Assembly (NCBI GenBank): GCA_965652545.1
Contig: CBFGWV010000179.1
Span: 1-9,995 of the forward strand
DNA length: 9,995 nt
Source of the DNA: CBFGWV01 sp965652545
GTDB taxonomy: Bacteria > Pseudomonadota > Gammaproteobacteria > Competibacterales > Competibacteraceae
Direction: 5' to 3'
Shown here: positions 1 to 6,572 of the stretch, piece by piece
Numbering within the stretch: the stretch's first letter is position 1
Layout of the letters: the number at the start of each line of letters is the position of its first letter
Program-made: the position numbers and the translations under genes
The notes under the pieces: model-generated
Seen by the model: the letters and a program-made list of their open reading frames with translations, nothing else
Told to the model about the DNA's origin: nothing
The model's database searches: none

Positions 1-4
1 TTCT

Positions 5-781
5 TCAAGCCGCCAGCGCCGGCGGCTCCATGGCACCGGTCATGATGGCCACGGCGTCGGACATGGAGATGGACTTGGGCTCCACCACGGCGATGCGCTG
101 GCCGAGCCGGTGGATATGGATGCGATCGGCGACCTCGAACACATGGGGCATGTTGTGGCTGATGAGCACGATCGGCAGGCCTCTGCGGCGCACATCGAGG
201 ATGAGCTCCAGAACGCGGCGGGACTCCTTCACCCCCAGGGCGGCGGTGGGCTCGTCGAGAATTACCACCTTGGACCCGAACGCCGCGGCGCGCGCCACCG
301 CCACCCCCTGGCGCTGGCCGCCTGAGAGCGTCTCGACGGCCTGATCGATGTTCTGGATCGTCAGCAGGCCCAGCTCGGAGAGCTTCTCTCGCGCCAGCTT
401 GCGCATGGTGGCGCGATCGAGCTTGCGGGCGACACGTCCCAGCAAGCCCGGTGCGCGCAGCTCGCGCCCAAGGAATAGATTGTCCACGATGGACAGGGCA
501 GGGGAGAGGGCGAGGTTCTGGTAGACCGTCTCGATGCCCGCCTGGCGCGCATCGATGGGTGAGGCGAAGCGCACCGGCCGACCTTCGAGCAACAGCTCGC
601 CGGCATCGGGTTGTACCGCCCCGGTGAGCGCTTTGATCAAGGTCGATTTGCCGGCGCCGTTGTCGCCGATGATGGCCAGGATCTCGCCCGGGTAAAGGTC
701 GAAATCGCAACGGTCCAGCGCCACCACGCGCCCGTACGCCTTGGTCAGCCCGCGGGCCTTGAGAATGGGGTCTGTGTTCAC
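5..781 (-). CDS. frcA: Sugar ABC transporter ATP-binding protein, FrcA-like
   Basis: This is the cytoplasmic ATPase that powers uptake by the adjacent permease and binding protein. The 258-residue product has a single nucleotide-binding domain. Walker A GDNGAGKST lies at residues 39-47, the Q-loop glutamine near 88, the signature LSGGQ at 152-156, Walker B VVILDE at 172-177 and the switch histidine at 209. One domain of about 260 residues matches FrcA and differs from RbsA or XylG, which carry two domains in about 500 residues. I chose the GTG at 781-779 because it overlaps the permease stop (GTGA, stop at 780-778), the usual arrangement for translational coupling. The reading frame stays open 95 codons further upstream, but that stretch lies inside the permease and looks like no ATPase. 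It is the last gene of the operon visible here; a kinase gene could lie beyond the left edge. All catalytic motifs are intact. Confidence 0.93.
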   Translation of the reverse strand: MNTDPILKARGLTKAYGRVVALDRCDFDLYPGEILAIIGDNGAGKSTLIKALTGAVQPDAGELLLEGRPVRFASPIDARQAGIETVYQNLALSPALSIVDNLFLGRELRAPGLLGRVARKLDRATMRKLAREKLSELGLLTIQNIDQAVETLSGGQRQGVAVARAAAFGSKVVILDEPTAALGVKESRRVLELILDVRRRGLPIVLISHNMPHVFEVADRIHIHRLGQRIAVVEPKSISMSDAVAIMTGAMEPPALAA

Positions 782-1830
782 GCCGACACCTTCCGGATCC
801 ATTGGTCGATGGCCACGGCGAGGATGATCAGCGCACCCACCGTGAACTCCTGCCACAACACATCCACTCCCGAGAGCTTCAGCCCGCTGCGGAACACGCC
901 GACGATCAGCGCGCCGATCAAGGTGCCGAGAATGGAGCCGCGCCCGCCGAACAGCGAACAGCCGCCGATCACCACGGCGGTGATGGCATCGAGGTTGCCT
1001 TCGTAAAAGGATTGCGGGCTGACTGAGCCGACCCGGCCGATGGCCGCCCAGCCGGCCACCGCGCACAGCAAGCCGGCAGTGCCGTAGACCGACATCAGAA
1101 TGCGGTCAGTGCGGATGCCGGCCAGCCGCGCCGCGTCGGGGTCGTCGCCGACGGCGTACACATGCCGGCCCCAGGCGGTCCAGTTGAGCAGGTACCAGAA
1201 CAACCCGAACAAGCCCAGCATGAGGAACGAGCCGTAGGTGAACTGGGCACCCCCGATGCCGACCCGTTCGCCGAAGAACTTCAGTGCCGGGGCGGCGGCA
1301 TCGATGTCCTGGCTGCGGATGGTCTCACCGCCGGAGTACCACAGGTTGAGCGCGAAGAAGATGCTCCAGGTGCCCAGTGTGACGATGAACGGCGGCAGCT
1401 TGAAACGGGTGACCAGAAAGCCGTTGATCAGCCCGCACACAGTACCGACCATGAAGCCCAGCGGTATGGCGACCGCACTGGGCACACCCAGCACTACGGC
1501 CACCTTGCCCATGACCACCGAGCACAAGACCATCATGGCCGCGACCGACAAGTCGATACCCGCGGTGACGATGATTAAGGTCTGAGCGATGCCCAGAAGC
1601 CCGATGATGGTGACCTGCTGGACGATCAGCGACAGGTTGAACGCGGTGTAGAAGCGCTCGCCGGCGACGATCCCGAAAGCCAGCAGCCCGAGCATCAGCA
1701 CGATTAGCGGCACAGCCGTGGGGTTGGCGTGCAACAGGTGATGGATGCGGCTGACCAGATCGGTCTTACGGTCCTCGAACGCCGGCAGAGTGCCGGCGCT
1801 CTTGGATAGGCTTTGTTCAAAGTCCTGCAT
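778..1830 (-). CDS. frcC: Sugar ABC transporter permease, FrcC-like
   Basis: This is the inner-membrane channel subunit of a fructose/ribose-type ABC importer (RbsC/FrcC group, BPD_transp_2 family). The 350-residue protein has a hydrophilic N-terminus of about 40 residues, then a long run of hydrophobic segments. Family hallmarks are visible: TAGIDLSVAAM in the first half, GLINGFLVTRFKLPPFIVTLGT in the middle, then AVGDDPDAARLAGI and DAITAVVIGGCSLFGGRGS in the second half. The start is the ATG at 1830-1828, preceded on the minus strand by GAGG eight bases upstream. An in-frame extension to 2106 runs through the binding-protein gene and was rejected. The gene begins 35 bases after the binding-protein stop, and its TGA overlaps the ATPase GTG, so the three are probably co-transcribed. 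The substrate is inferred from similarity to FrcC and from the neighbouring binding protein; another pentose or hexose remains possible. Confidence 0.93.
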   Translation of the reverse strand: MQDFEQSLSKSAGTLPAFEDRKTDLVSRIHHLLHANPTAVPLIVLMLGLLAFGIVAGERFYTAFNLSLIVQQVTIIGLLGIAQTLIIVTAGIDLSVAAMMVLCSVVMGKVAVVLGVPSAVAIPLGFMVGTVCGLINGFLVTRFKLPPFIVTLGTWSIFFALNLWYSGGETIRSQDIDAAAPALKFFGERVGIGGAQFTYGSFLMLGLFGLFWYLLNWTAWGRHVYAVGDDPDAARLAGIRTDRILMSVYGTAGLLCAVAGWAAIGRVGSVSPQSFYEGNLDAITAVVIGGCSLFGGRGSILGTLIGALIVGVFRSGLKLSGVDVLWQEFTVGALIILAVAIDQWIRKVSA

Positions 1831-1865
1831 GATGGGTACCTCGATGCGTGAGGATGCCGGTTCCG

Positions 1866-2888
1866 TCAGCCCCAGCACTTCTCCAGCGCGGCCTCGGATG
1901 TGATGGAAGGAATGCCCTCCACCGGCTGGTCGGTGACCAACTCGACCCCGGTGTCGATGAAGTCCATACCGGCGGGCGTTTGCGGCATGTCGCCGGTTTG
2001 CGCAAAGGCGACCACCGCCTCCACACCGTTGGCGGCCATCAACAGGGGGAACTGCATGGCCGTGGCACCGATGACGCCGTCGCGGACGTTTTGCACACCG
2101 GGGCAACCGCCGTCCACCGAGACGATGGTGACGCCGCCCTCCATGCCGTAGCTCTTGAGCGCCTCGTAGGCGCCGGCCGCGGCCGGTTCGTTGATGGTGT
2201 AGACGAGGTTTATGCCCGGGTCGATCTGCAGCAGGCTCTCCATGGCCGTACGCCCGCCTTCTTCGGCACCGAGGGTAATATCGTTGCCGACGATGCGTGG
2301 GTCGGTTTCATCGCCAATGTCATTGGGGTCGGCCAGATCGATGCCGAATCCGGACAGAAAGCCCTGGTTGCGCAACACGTCCACGGAGATTTCCGAGGCG
2401 TTGAGATCGAGCAGGGCGATGCGGGCGTCCTCCGCATCCGCCCCCATTCGTGCACGCGCCCACTGGCCGATGAGCTCGCCGGCCTTGAAATTGTCGGTGG
2501 CGAAGGTCGCATCCGCGGCATCGGCCGGGTCCAGCGGGGTGTCCAGGGCGATGACCAGCAGCCCGGCATCGCGCGCCCGTTGCAGGGCGGGTACCAACGT
2601 ATCGCTGTCCGACGGAGTGATCAGAATGCCTTTCGCGCCGGCAGCGATCAGGCTCTCGACCGCCTCGATCTGCGCCCCGTGATCGCCGTCGTACTTGCCG
2701 GCGTAGGTGCGCAGCTCGGCGCCCATCGACTCGGCCTTTGCCGCGGCGCCTTCGCGCATCTTGACGAAGAACGGGTTGGTGTTGGTTTTGGTGATCAGGC
2801 CGATGATGATTTCGTCGGCCTGGGCCGGACCGGCGCTGCACAACAGCGCCGCACCGACAGCGACGGCAAGTGAAACGGTCTTGCTCAT
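1866..2888 (-). CDS. frcB: Periplasmic sugar-binding protein, FrcB-like
   Basis: This is the periplasmic receptor that captures the sugar and delivers it to FrcCA. The 340-residue precursor has a Sec signal peptide (Lys3, hydrophobic core 5-19, AQA|DE cleavage after residue 24). The cysteine at 17 has no proper lipobox. The mature part is a ribose-binding-type periplasmic binding protein. ITKTNTNPFFVKMREGAAAKAE at the start, ALDTPLDPADAADATFATDNFKAGELIGQWA, LLQIDPGINLVYTINEPAAAGAYEALKS and the terminal EKCWG are very close to what I recall of Sinorhizobium FrcB. The two late cysteines (in GGCPGV and EKCWG) may form a disulfide. AGGAG at 2900-2896 lies seven bases before the ATG. As first gene of the operon it is read from the divergent promoter region shared with the ROK regulator. 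Fructose (also ribose or mannose) is the likely ligand by family; specificity is not proven by sequence. Confidence 0.93.
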   Translation of the reverse strand: MSKTVSLAVAVGAALLCSAGPAQADEIIIGLITKTNTNPFFVKMREGAAAKAESMGAELRTYAGKYDGDHGAQIEAVESLIAAGAKGILITPSDSDTLVPALQRARDAGLLVIALDTPLDPADAADATFATDNFKAGELIGQWARARMGADAEDARIALLDLNASEISVDVLRNQGFLSGFGIDLADPNDIGDETDPRIVGNDITLGAEEGGRTAMESLLQIDPGINLVYTINEPAAAGAYEALKSYGMEGGVTIVSVDGGCPGVQNVRDGVIGATAMQFPLLMAANGVEAVVAFAQTGDMPQTPAGMDFIDTGVELVTDQPVEGIPSITSEAALEKCWG

Positions 2889-2950
2889 GGTGCATCTCCT
2901 CTCTCGTTATGGTGCGCAGGCTGAAACATCCCAGTGCGTCTGTCAATAAA

Positions 2951-2967
2951 TAAATCCACTTGATTTA
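2951..2967. promoter_or_regulatory. Candidate ROK-regulator operator (inverted repeat)
   Basis: TAAATC at 2951-2956 and GATTTA at 2962-2967 are perfect inverted arms around a 5-base spacer. After one mismatch, two more outer positions also pair. It is a very A/T-rich island in GC-rich DNA, midway between the divergent transporter and ROK genes, and overlaps the predicted transcription start of the transporter operon. ROK repressors such as NagC and Mlc bind A/T-rich dyads, so this is the best operator candidate. Binding is inferred. Confidence 0.5.
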
Positions 2968-2997
2968 ATTATCGACGTGAGCCATGGTTAGCGACAA
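2968..2997 (-). promoter_or_regulatory. Predicted sigma-70 promoter of the frcBCA operon
   Basis: On the minus strand, TTGTCG (2997-2992, four of six consensus matches) is followed by an 18-base spacer and GATAAT (2973-2968, five of six). Transcription would begin near 2961, inside the inverted repeat at 2951-2967, leaving a leader of about 70 bases before the binding-protein ATG. No comparably good plus-strand promoter for the regulator is visible; TTTAAT at 2964-2969 could be a weak -10. Confidence 0.5.
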
Positions 2998-3014
2998 ACC
3001 AGAAGGGGTACCGC

Positions 3015-4229
3015 ATGGGTGTGCGCTCTGATGATGTGACGGGGACGGGCAAAGGACTGGGTGGCGGCACCAACCAAGTTGGCGTCCGCGTCTATAACGA
3101 GCGCCTCATCCTGTCACTGGTGCGCCGTAGCGGGGCGTTGCCCAAGGCCGAGATCGCCCGCCTGACCGGCTTGTCGGCGCAGACCGTGTCGATGATCGTC
3201 AAACAGTTGGAACAGGATGCGCTGCTGCTCAAGCAAAGCCCGGTTCGGGGGCGCGTCGGGCAACCGTCGGTGCCGTTCATACTCAACCCGGAGGGGGCGT
3301 TTTCTCTGGGGCTGAAGATCGGTCGGCGCAGCTGCGAACTGGTGCTTGTCGATTTGGTCGGGCAGGTGCGCAAACGCGCCCAGCTCATGTACGCCTATCC
3401 CACGCCGGAGGCCGTACTGGGGTTCATCGAGACGGCGTTCGTCAGCGTGCTGGCCGGCCTGAACACCCGCCAACGGCAACGTTTCTGTGGTGTCGGAGTG
3501 GCCATGCCGTTCGAGCTGTGGAAATGGGAGGACGCCATTGGTGCACCCCCCGAAGCCATGCGACGCTGGCAGGACATCGATATTCAGGCCGAGATCCGTC
3601 ATCGCTGCCAGTGCCCGGTGTACCTGAGCAACGATGCCACCGCGGCTTGCGCCGCGGAGCTGGTGCTGGGCAACCACGCCCATCACACAGACTTTCTTTA
3701 CGTCTTCGTCGGTTGGTTCATCGGCGGCGGCGTCGTCCTTGGCGGCACCTTGTATCCCGGCCGCAGTGCGAATGCCGGTGCCTTGGGGTCGATGCCGGTG
3801 CCCGGCGCGCATGGGCCGACACAACTGATCCGCCGCGCCTCGTTATGCCAACTGGAGCGCGCAGTCGCCGCACACGGCGGCCCTGTCGACCGGCTATGGG
3901 CGGCCGATGGGGACTGGCAGGCGTTTGCCGATGTCCTCGGTCCTTGGATCGACGAGGCCGCACCGGCCATAGCACATGCCATCGCCGCGGCAGTTGCGGT
4001 GGTGGACTTCCCAGCGGTGTACATCGACGGCGCATTCCCTCCCCACGTGCGCCGGATGCTGGTGGACGCCGTGTGTCAGGCCTACGCGCGGGTCGACCAG
4101 CAGGGACTGAGCCCGGTGGAGATACTGGAAGGCACAGTCGGGCGCGATGCCCGCGCGGTGGGCGGCGCGACCTTGCCGATCCTGGCCAACTTCGCTCGCG
4201 ACCGCGAGGTCTTGTTCAAAGACGCCTGA
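3015..4229 (+). CDS. ROK-family transcriptional regulator (probable repressor of the sugar transporter)
   Basis: The 404-residue protein has an N-terminal winged helix-turn-helix (about residues 27-80; recognition helix around LSAQTVSMIVKQLEQ) fused to a ROK/sugar-kinase-like ligand domain. Family traces in the latter are SNDATAACAAELVLG (205-219), GGGVVLGGTLYPGRSANAGALGSMPV (237-262) and AVGGATLPI near the C-terminus. The phosphate-loop region reads GLKIGRRS instead of the kinase GxDxGGT. The CxCGxxGCxE zinc motif of many ROK proteins is absent. Both points favour a sugar-sensing regulator over an active kinase. The ATG at 3015 follows AAGGGG at 3003-3008, six bases away. It is divergent from frcBCA, so control of that operon is the natural inference. 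Its stop abuts the stop of the convergent pentapeptide gene. ROK regulators of fructose transport have been called FrcR elsewhere; I leave the symbol empty because orthology is unproven. Confidence 0.87.
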   Translation: MGVRSDDVTGTGKGLGGGTNQVGVRVYNERLILSLVRRSGALPKAEIARLTGLSAQTVSMIVKQLEQDALLLKQSPVRGRVGQPSVPFILNPEGAFSLGLKIGRRSCELVLVDLVGQVRKRAQLMYAYPTPEAVLGFIETAFVSVLAGLNTRQRQRFCGVGVAMPFELWKWEDAIGAPPEAMRRWQDIDIQAEIRHRCQCPVYLSNDATAACAAELVLGNHAHHTDFLYVFVGWFIGGGVVLGGTLYPGRSANAGALGSMPVPGAHGPTQLIRRASLCQLERAVAAHGGPVDRLWAADGDWQAFADVLGPWIDEAAPAIAHAIAAAVAVVDFPAVYIDGAFPPHVRRMLVDAVCQAYARVDQQGLSPVEILEGTVGRDARAVGGATLPILANFARDREVLFKDA

Positions 4230-4991
4230 TCAGTCCGTACACAGCCATTGCGCCGGTGCGGCGAGCCCGGGCGGGAGTACCGTGCTGTCGTCACCGCAGG
4301 CCACCGCGATCTGGTCCTCGGTGAGCCCCGTCACTCCGCTCAGATCGACCCCTGAAATGTCGGTGCGGTACAGGAATGCACCACTCCAGTCCGAGCCCGC
4401 GAGTTTGGCATTGGTGAAGGTGGCGCGGGCGATGATCGCCCAGGTGAAGTCCGTGCCACTGAGATCGCTGTCGGTAAAGGTGGCGCGAATGGCGTCGGCC
4501 TTTGAAAAGTCCACTCCAGCGAGTTTGGCGCCGGTGAAGTCCGCGCGCGGCAAGCCCGCCTTGGACACGTTGGCTGCGGTCAGGTCGGCCTCGGTAAAGC
4601 TTGCGCGATACAGCTCCGCGTAACTGAGGTCCGCCCGCGGCATGCTGACGCCGGAGAAGTCCGTCCGTGCCCCGTAGGCTTTCTGTGCCACCACCCCGCC
4701 CATGGACGCCCCTTTGAACGAGGTCATCGTAAGGTTGGCGCCGCCGAGGTTCGCACCATCGAGCGTGGCGCGACGCAAATCGGTATTCGAGAGATTTGCG
4801 CCCGTGAGTGTTGCGCCGCGCAGATTGAACTCCGAGAGCATCAACAGTCGCTTGCTGCAGCCCGACCAGTCGACGCCGGCTTCTCCGGCGTCGTTACAGG
4901 CGGCAAACGCGCCGCTGCTCATCGCCAGCAGGGCGCCGCCGGCCAATGCCCGTCGTGCGGCAGGGAAAAGAGACCTTCGATTCGAGCACAT
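4230..4991 (-). CDS. Exported pentapeptide-repeat protein
   Basis: The 253-residue precursor has an N-terminal export signal: basic residues at 5-6 and 13-14, hydrophobic stretch 15-30, cleavage around AFA|AC at 30-31. The NRRSLF start loosely resembles a Tat motif, but a second Arg pair before the core argues for Sec. Residues 50-215 are almost continuous A(D/N)Lxx or A(T/D)Fxx five-residue repeats (for example GATLTGANLSNTDLRRATLD), which should fold into a right-handed quadrilateral beta-helix. Two cysteines flank the segment just before the repeats (C32, C45; VDWSGC), and two more are near the C-terminus, perhaps capping disulfides. GGAGG lies four bases before the ATG. The gene is convergent with the ROK gene with no bases between stops and divergent from the MFS gene. 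No biochemical role can be assigned; cytoplasmic gyrase-protecting members such as MfpA or Qnr lack signal peptides, so that role is unlikely. Confidence 0.88.
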   Translation of the reverse strand: MCSNRRSLFPAARRALAGGALLAMSSGAFAACNDAGEAGVDWSGCSKRLLMLSEFNLRGATLTGANLSNTDLRRATLDGANLGGANLTMTSFKGASMGGVVAQKAYGARTDFSGVSMPRADLSYAELYRASFTEADLTAANVSKAGLPRADFTGAKLAGVDFSKADAIRATFTDSDLSGTDFTWAIIARATFTNAKLAGSDWSGAFLYRTDISGVDLSGVTGLTEDQIAVACGDDSTVLPPGLAAPAQWLCTD

Positions 4992-5146
4992 CCCGCCTCC
5001 AGCTGATTGAGAGCGATACGAGAAGTATGGGGTATCAGTATGAGCGAGTCCGCGTACTTCGGTTCAGGGTTGTGCAAATGGCCGGGCAGAGCATCGTTGG
5101 CTACCATGGAGTGCGGGGGCTGTATCCGTTCATCGAAGGGGGAGGC

Positions 5147-6427
5147 ATGACGACGAAGACGGCCCAATGGTCGACCTCGCACACGATAACCGCGGGTATC
5201 GCCGGTAACGTACTGGAATGGTACGACTTTGCGATTTATGGCTTCTTTGCGCCGATCATCGCGGCGCAGTTCTTTCCCAGCGATGACCCCACCGTTTCGC
5301 TGATCGCCTCATTCGGTGCATTCGCCGCGGGCTTCCTCATGCGGCCAGTGGGCGCCGCATTGTTCGGGCACATCGGCGACCGCTACGGCCGAAGTCGGGC
5401 CTTGTTGCTGTCGGTGCTGCTGATGGCCGTACCGACCTTTCTGATCGGCTTGCTGCCGACCTACGCCACGCTGGGGGTGGCCGCGTCGGTCCTCATGGTG
5501 GTGCTGCGCATGTGCCAGGGCGTGGCGGTCGGCGGCGAGTACACCAGCTCCATCGTGTACCTGGGCGAGCGGGCGCCCCCTGGGCGGCGGGCATTTTTCT
5601 CGAGCTGGTCGATGTTCGGCGCCGTCGGCGGCACGCTGCTGGGCTCCGCGGTGGGTGCAGTGCTCAGCACGGTGCTCAGCGACACCGAGCTGGCCGCCTG
5701 GGGCTGGCGCGTCGCCTTCCTGGGCGGTATCGCGGTGGGCGCCATCGGCATGTTGATTCGCCGCGGAATGCACGAAGACGCGCCGGCACAAGCAGGCAAG
5801 CCGCCCCTACTGACGGCGTTCAGCGAGCACGGTCGGGCCATTGCCCAGGTGATCGGCTTGAATATCGCCAATGCCGTGGGCTTTTACCTGATGTTCGTCT
5901 ACGTGGTGACGTGGATGGTCGACCACGTGCAGGTACCGCGGTCGTCGGCATTGGATATCAACACCTTGGCTATGGGTTCGCTGCTATTGTTCGTGCCCCT
6001 GGGCGCATGGCTGTCCGACCGTTACGGCCGGCGCGTCATGCTTATCGGGGGGCTGGCGGCCACGGCGGTCCTGTCATATCCGCTGTTGTGGCTGATGCAT
6101 CACCCGCACGTGGCGCTGATACTCGCCGGTCAGATTGGTTTCGCCCTGGTGCTGGCCAGCTTCATGGGGTCGATTCCGGCAATGATGATCGAAATGTTCC
6201 CCAAAGCGGTTCGCGTCAGCGCGGTCAGCGTCGGCTACAACATTACTCTGGCGATCTTCGGCGGCAGCGCGCCGCTGGTGGCGGTGTGGATGATCGGCCG
6301 CAGCCATGACGACCTCTCGATGGCCTGGTACCTCAGCGGTGCGGCCGTCGTGTCGCTGCTCACCACCTTGACCATGCGCGGCAAGCCTCGGCCCTCAGGC
6401 CGGGGAAGTGTAGCGCGGACGCCGTAG
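5147..6427 (+). CDS. MFS transporter, metabolite:H+ symporter (MHS) family
   Basis: The 426-residue inner-membrane protein probably has 12 transmembrane helices and moves an organic acid or a compatible solute together with protons. Its start NVLEWYDFAIYGFFAPIIAAQFFPS (21-45) is typical of the MHS group (KgtP, ShiA, ProP, citrate and dicarboxylate carriers). The loop 2-3 motif GHIGDRYGRSRALL (74-87) and its second-half copy LSDRYGRRVMLIGG (289-302) are present, as is RMCQGVAVGGEYTSSIVYLGERAPPGRR (121-148). The ATG at 5147 is preceded by a purine-rich AAGGGGGAGG and starts where family proteins start. The frame is open 67 codons further upstream, but that stretch overlaps the antisense pentapeptide gene and lacks family features. 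No catabolic gene adjoins it, so the substrate is unknown. It lacks the long C-terminal coiled coil of ProP, making an osmosensing role less likely. Confidence 0.9.
   Translation: MTTKTAQWSTSHTITAGIAGNVLEWYDFAIYGFFAPIIAAQFFPSDDPTVSLIASFGAFAAGFLMRPVGAALFGHIGDRYGRSRALLLSVLLMAVPTFLIGLLPTYATLGVAASVLMVVLRMCQGVAVGGEYTSSIVYLGERAPPGRRAFFSSWSMFGAVGGTLLGSAVGAVLSTVLSDTELAAWGWRVAFLGGIAVGAIGMLIRRGMHEDAPAQAGKPPLLTAFSEHGRAIAQVIGLNIANAVGFYLMFVYVVTWMVDHVQVPRSSALDINTLAMGSLLLFVPLGAWLSDRYGRRVMLIGGLAATAVLSYPLLWLMHHPHVALILAGQIGFALVLASFMGSIPAMMIEMFPKAVRVSAVSVGYNITLAIFGGSAPLVAVWMIGRSHDDLSMAWYLSGAAVVSLLTTLTMRGKPRPSGRGSVARTP
6386..6405. other. Strong stem-loop at the 3' end of the MFS gene
   Basis: CCTCGGCC (6386-6393) pairs with GGCCGGGG (6398-6405) around a four-base loop: eight base pairs including one G-U. 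It lies inside the last codons of the transporter gene and has no T-tract after it, so it is not a canonical intrinsic terminator. It may protect the mRNA 3' end or simply be coding sequence. Confidence 0.4.
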
Positions 6428-6431
6428 GCGT
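6419..6431. other. Short stem-loop across the MFS stop codon
   Basis: ACGCC (6419-6423) and GGCGT (6427-6431) form a five-base-pair stem with a three-base loop overlapping the TAG stop. There is no following U-run. A weak terminator is possible but not demonstrated. Confidence 0.25.
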
Positions 6432-6455
6432 TGTCGGTCAGTCCTGTCCTGTGTG

Positions 6456-6474
6456 GATACCTCGCCTCGGTATC
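6456..6474. other. Inverted repeat between the MFS gene and the TnpB element
   Basis: GATACC (6456-6461) and GGTATC (6469-6474) are perfect inverted arms around a seven-base loop, extendable by G-U pairs. It lies about 30 bases after the MFS stop and outside the likely TnpB element. It could be part of a factor-dependent terminator or a protein-binding site; no T-tract follows. Confidence 0.35.
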
Positions 6475-6535
6475 TGGTTGCGATGGCCCGCACGCGTGCA
6501 TTAGAAAAGAGCAATATATTCATCAGCTTACGTTG

Positions 6536-6565
6536 TTGTCTTTGCAGATTGGGCAAGGCTATAGT
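6536..6565 (+). promoter_or_regulatory. Candidate tnpB promoter
   Basis: TTGTCT (6536-6541, four of six matches) is followed by an 18-base spacer and TATAGT (6560-6565, five of six). Transcription would start at 6572-6573, at or next to the tnpB ATG (6573). The -10 lies in the loop and right arm of the left-end hairpin. Confidence 0.4.
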
Positions 6566-6569
6566 GCCC
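6551..6569. repeat. Left-end hairpin of the TnpB element
   Basis: GGGCA (6551-6555) and TGCCC (6565-6569) form a five-base-pair stem with a nine-base loop just before tnpB. IS200/IS605 left ends carry such subterminal hairpins, recognised by TnpA as single-stranded DNA. That this one is the recognition hairpin is inferred from position. Confidence 0.4.
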
Positions 6570-6572
6570 TGC

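Noticed and set aside
782..1066. N-terminal extension of the ATPase frame
   Set aside because: It lies inside the permease coding region; the GTG at 781 gives the standard overlap with the permease stop and a normal ABC N-terminus.
1848..2873. 341-codon plus-strand open frame opposite the binding-protein gene
   Set aside because: It is exactly antisense to a well-recognised FrcB protein, has no family features, and long antisense frames are common in GC-rich DNA.
3518..4324. 268-codon plus-strand frame overlapping the ROK gene
   Set aside because: It is Arg/Gly/Pro-rich with no recognisable domain, and the ROK frame explains the same DNA.
4946..5146. 67-codon upstream extension of the MFS frame
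   Set aside because: It overlaps the antisense pentapeptide gene start, is hydrophilic and unlike MHS N-termini; ATG 5147 has a purine-rich site in front.
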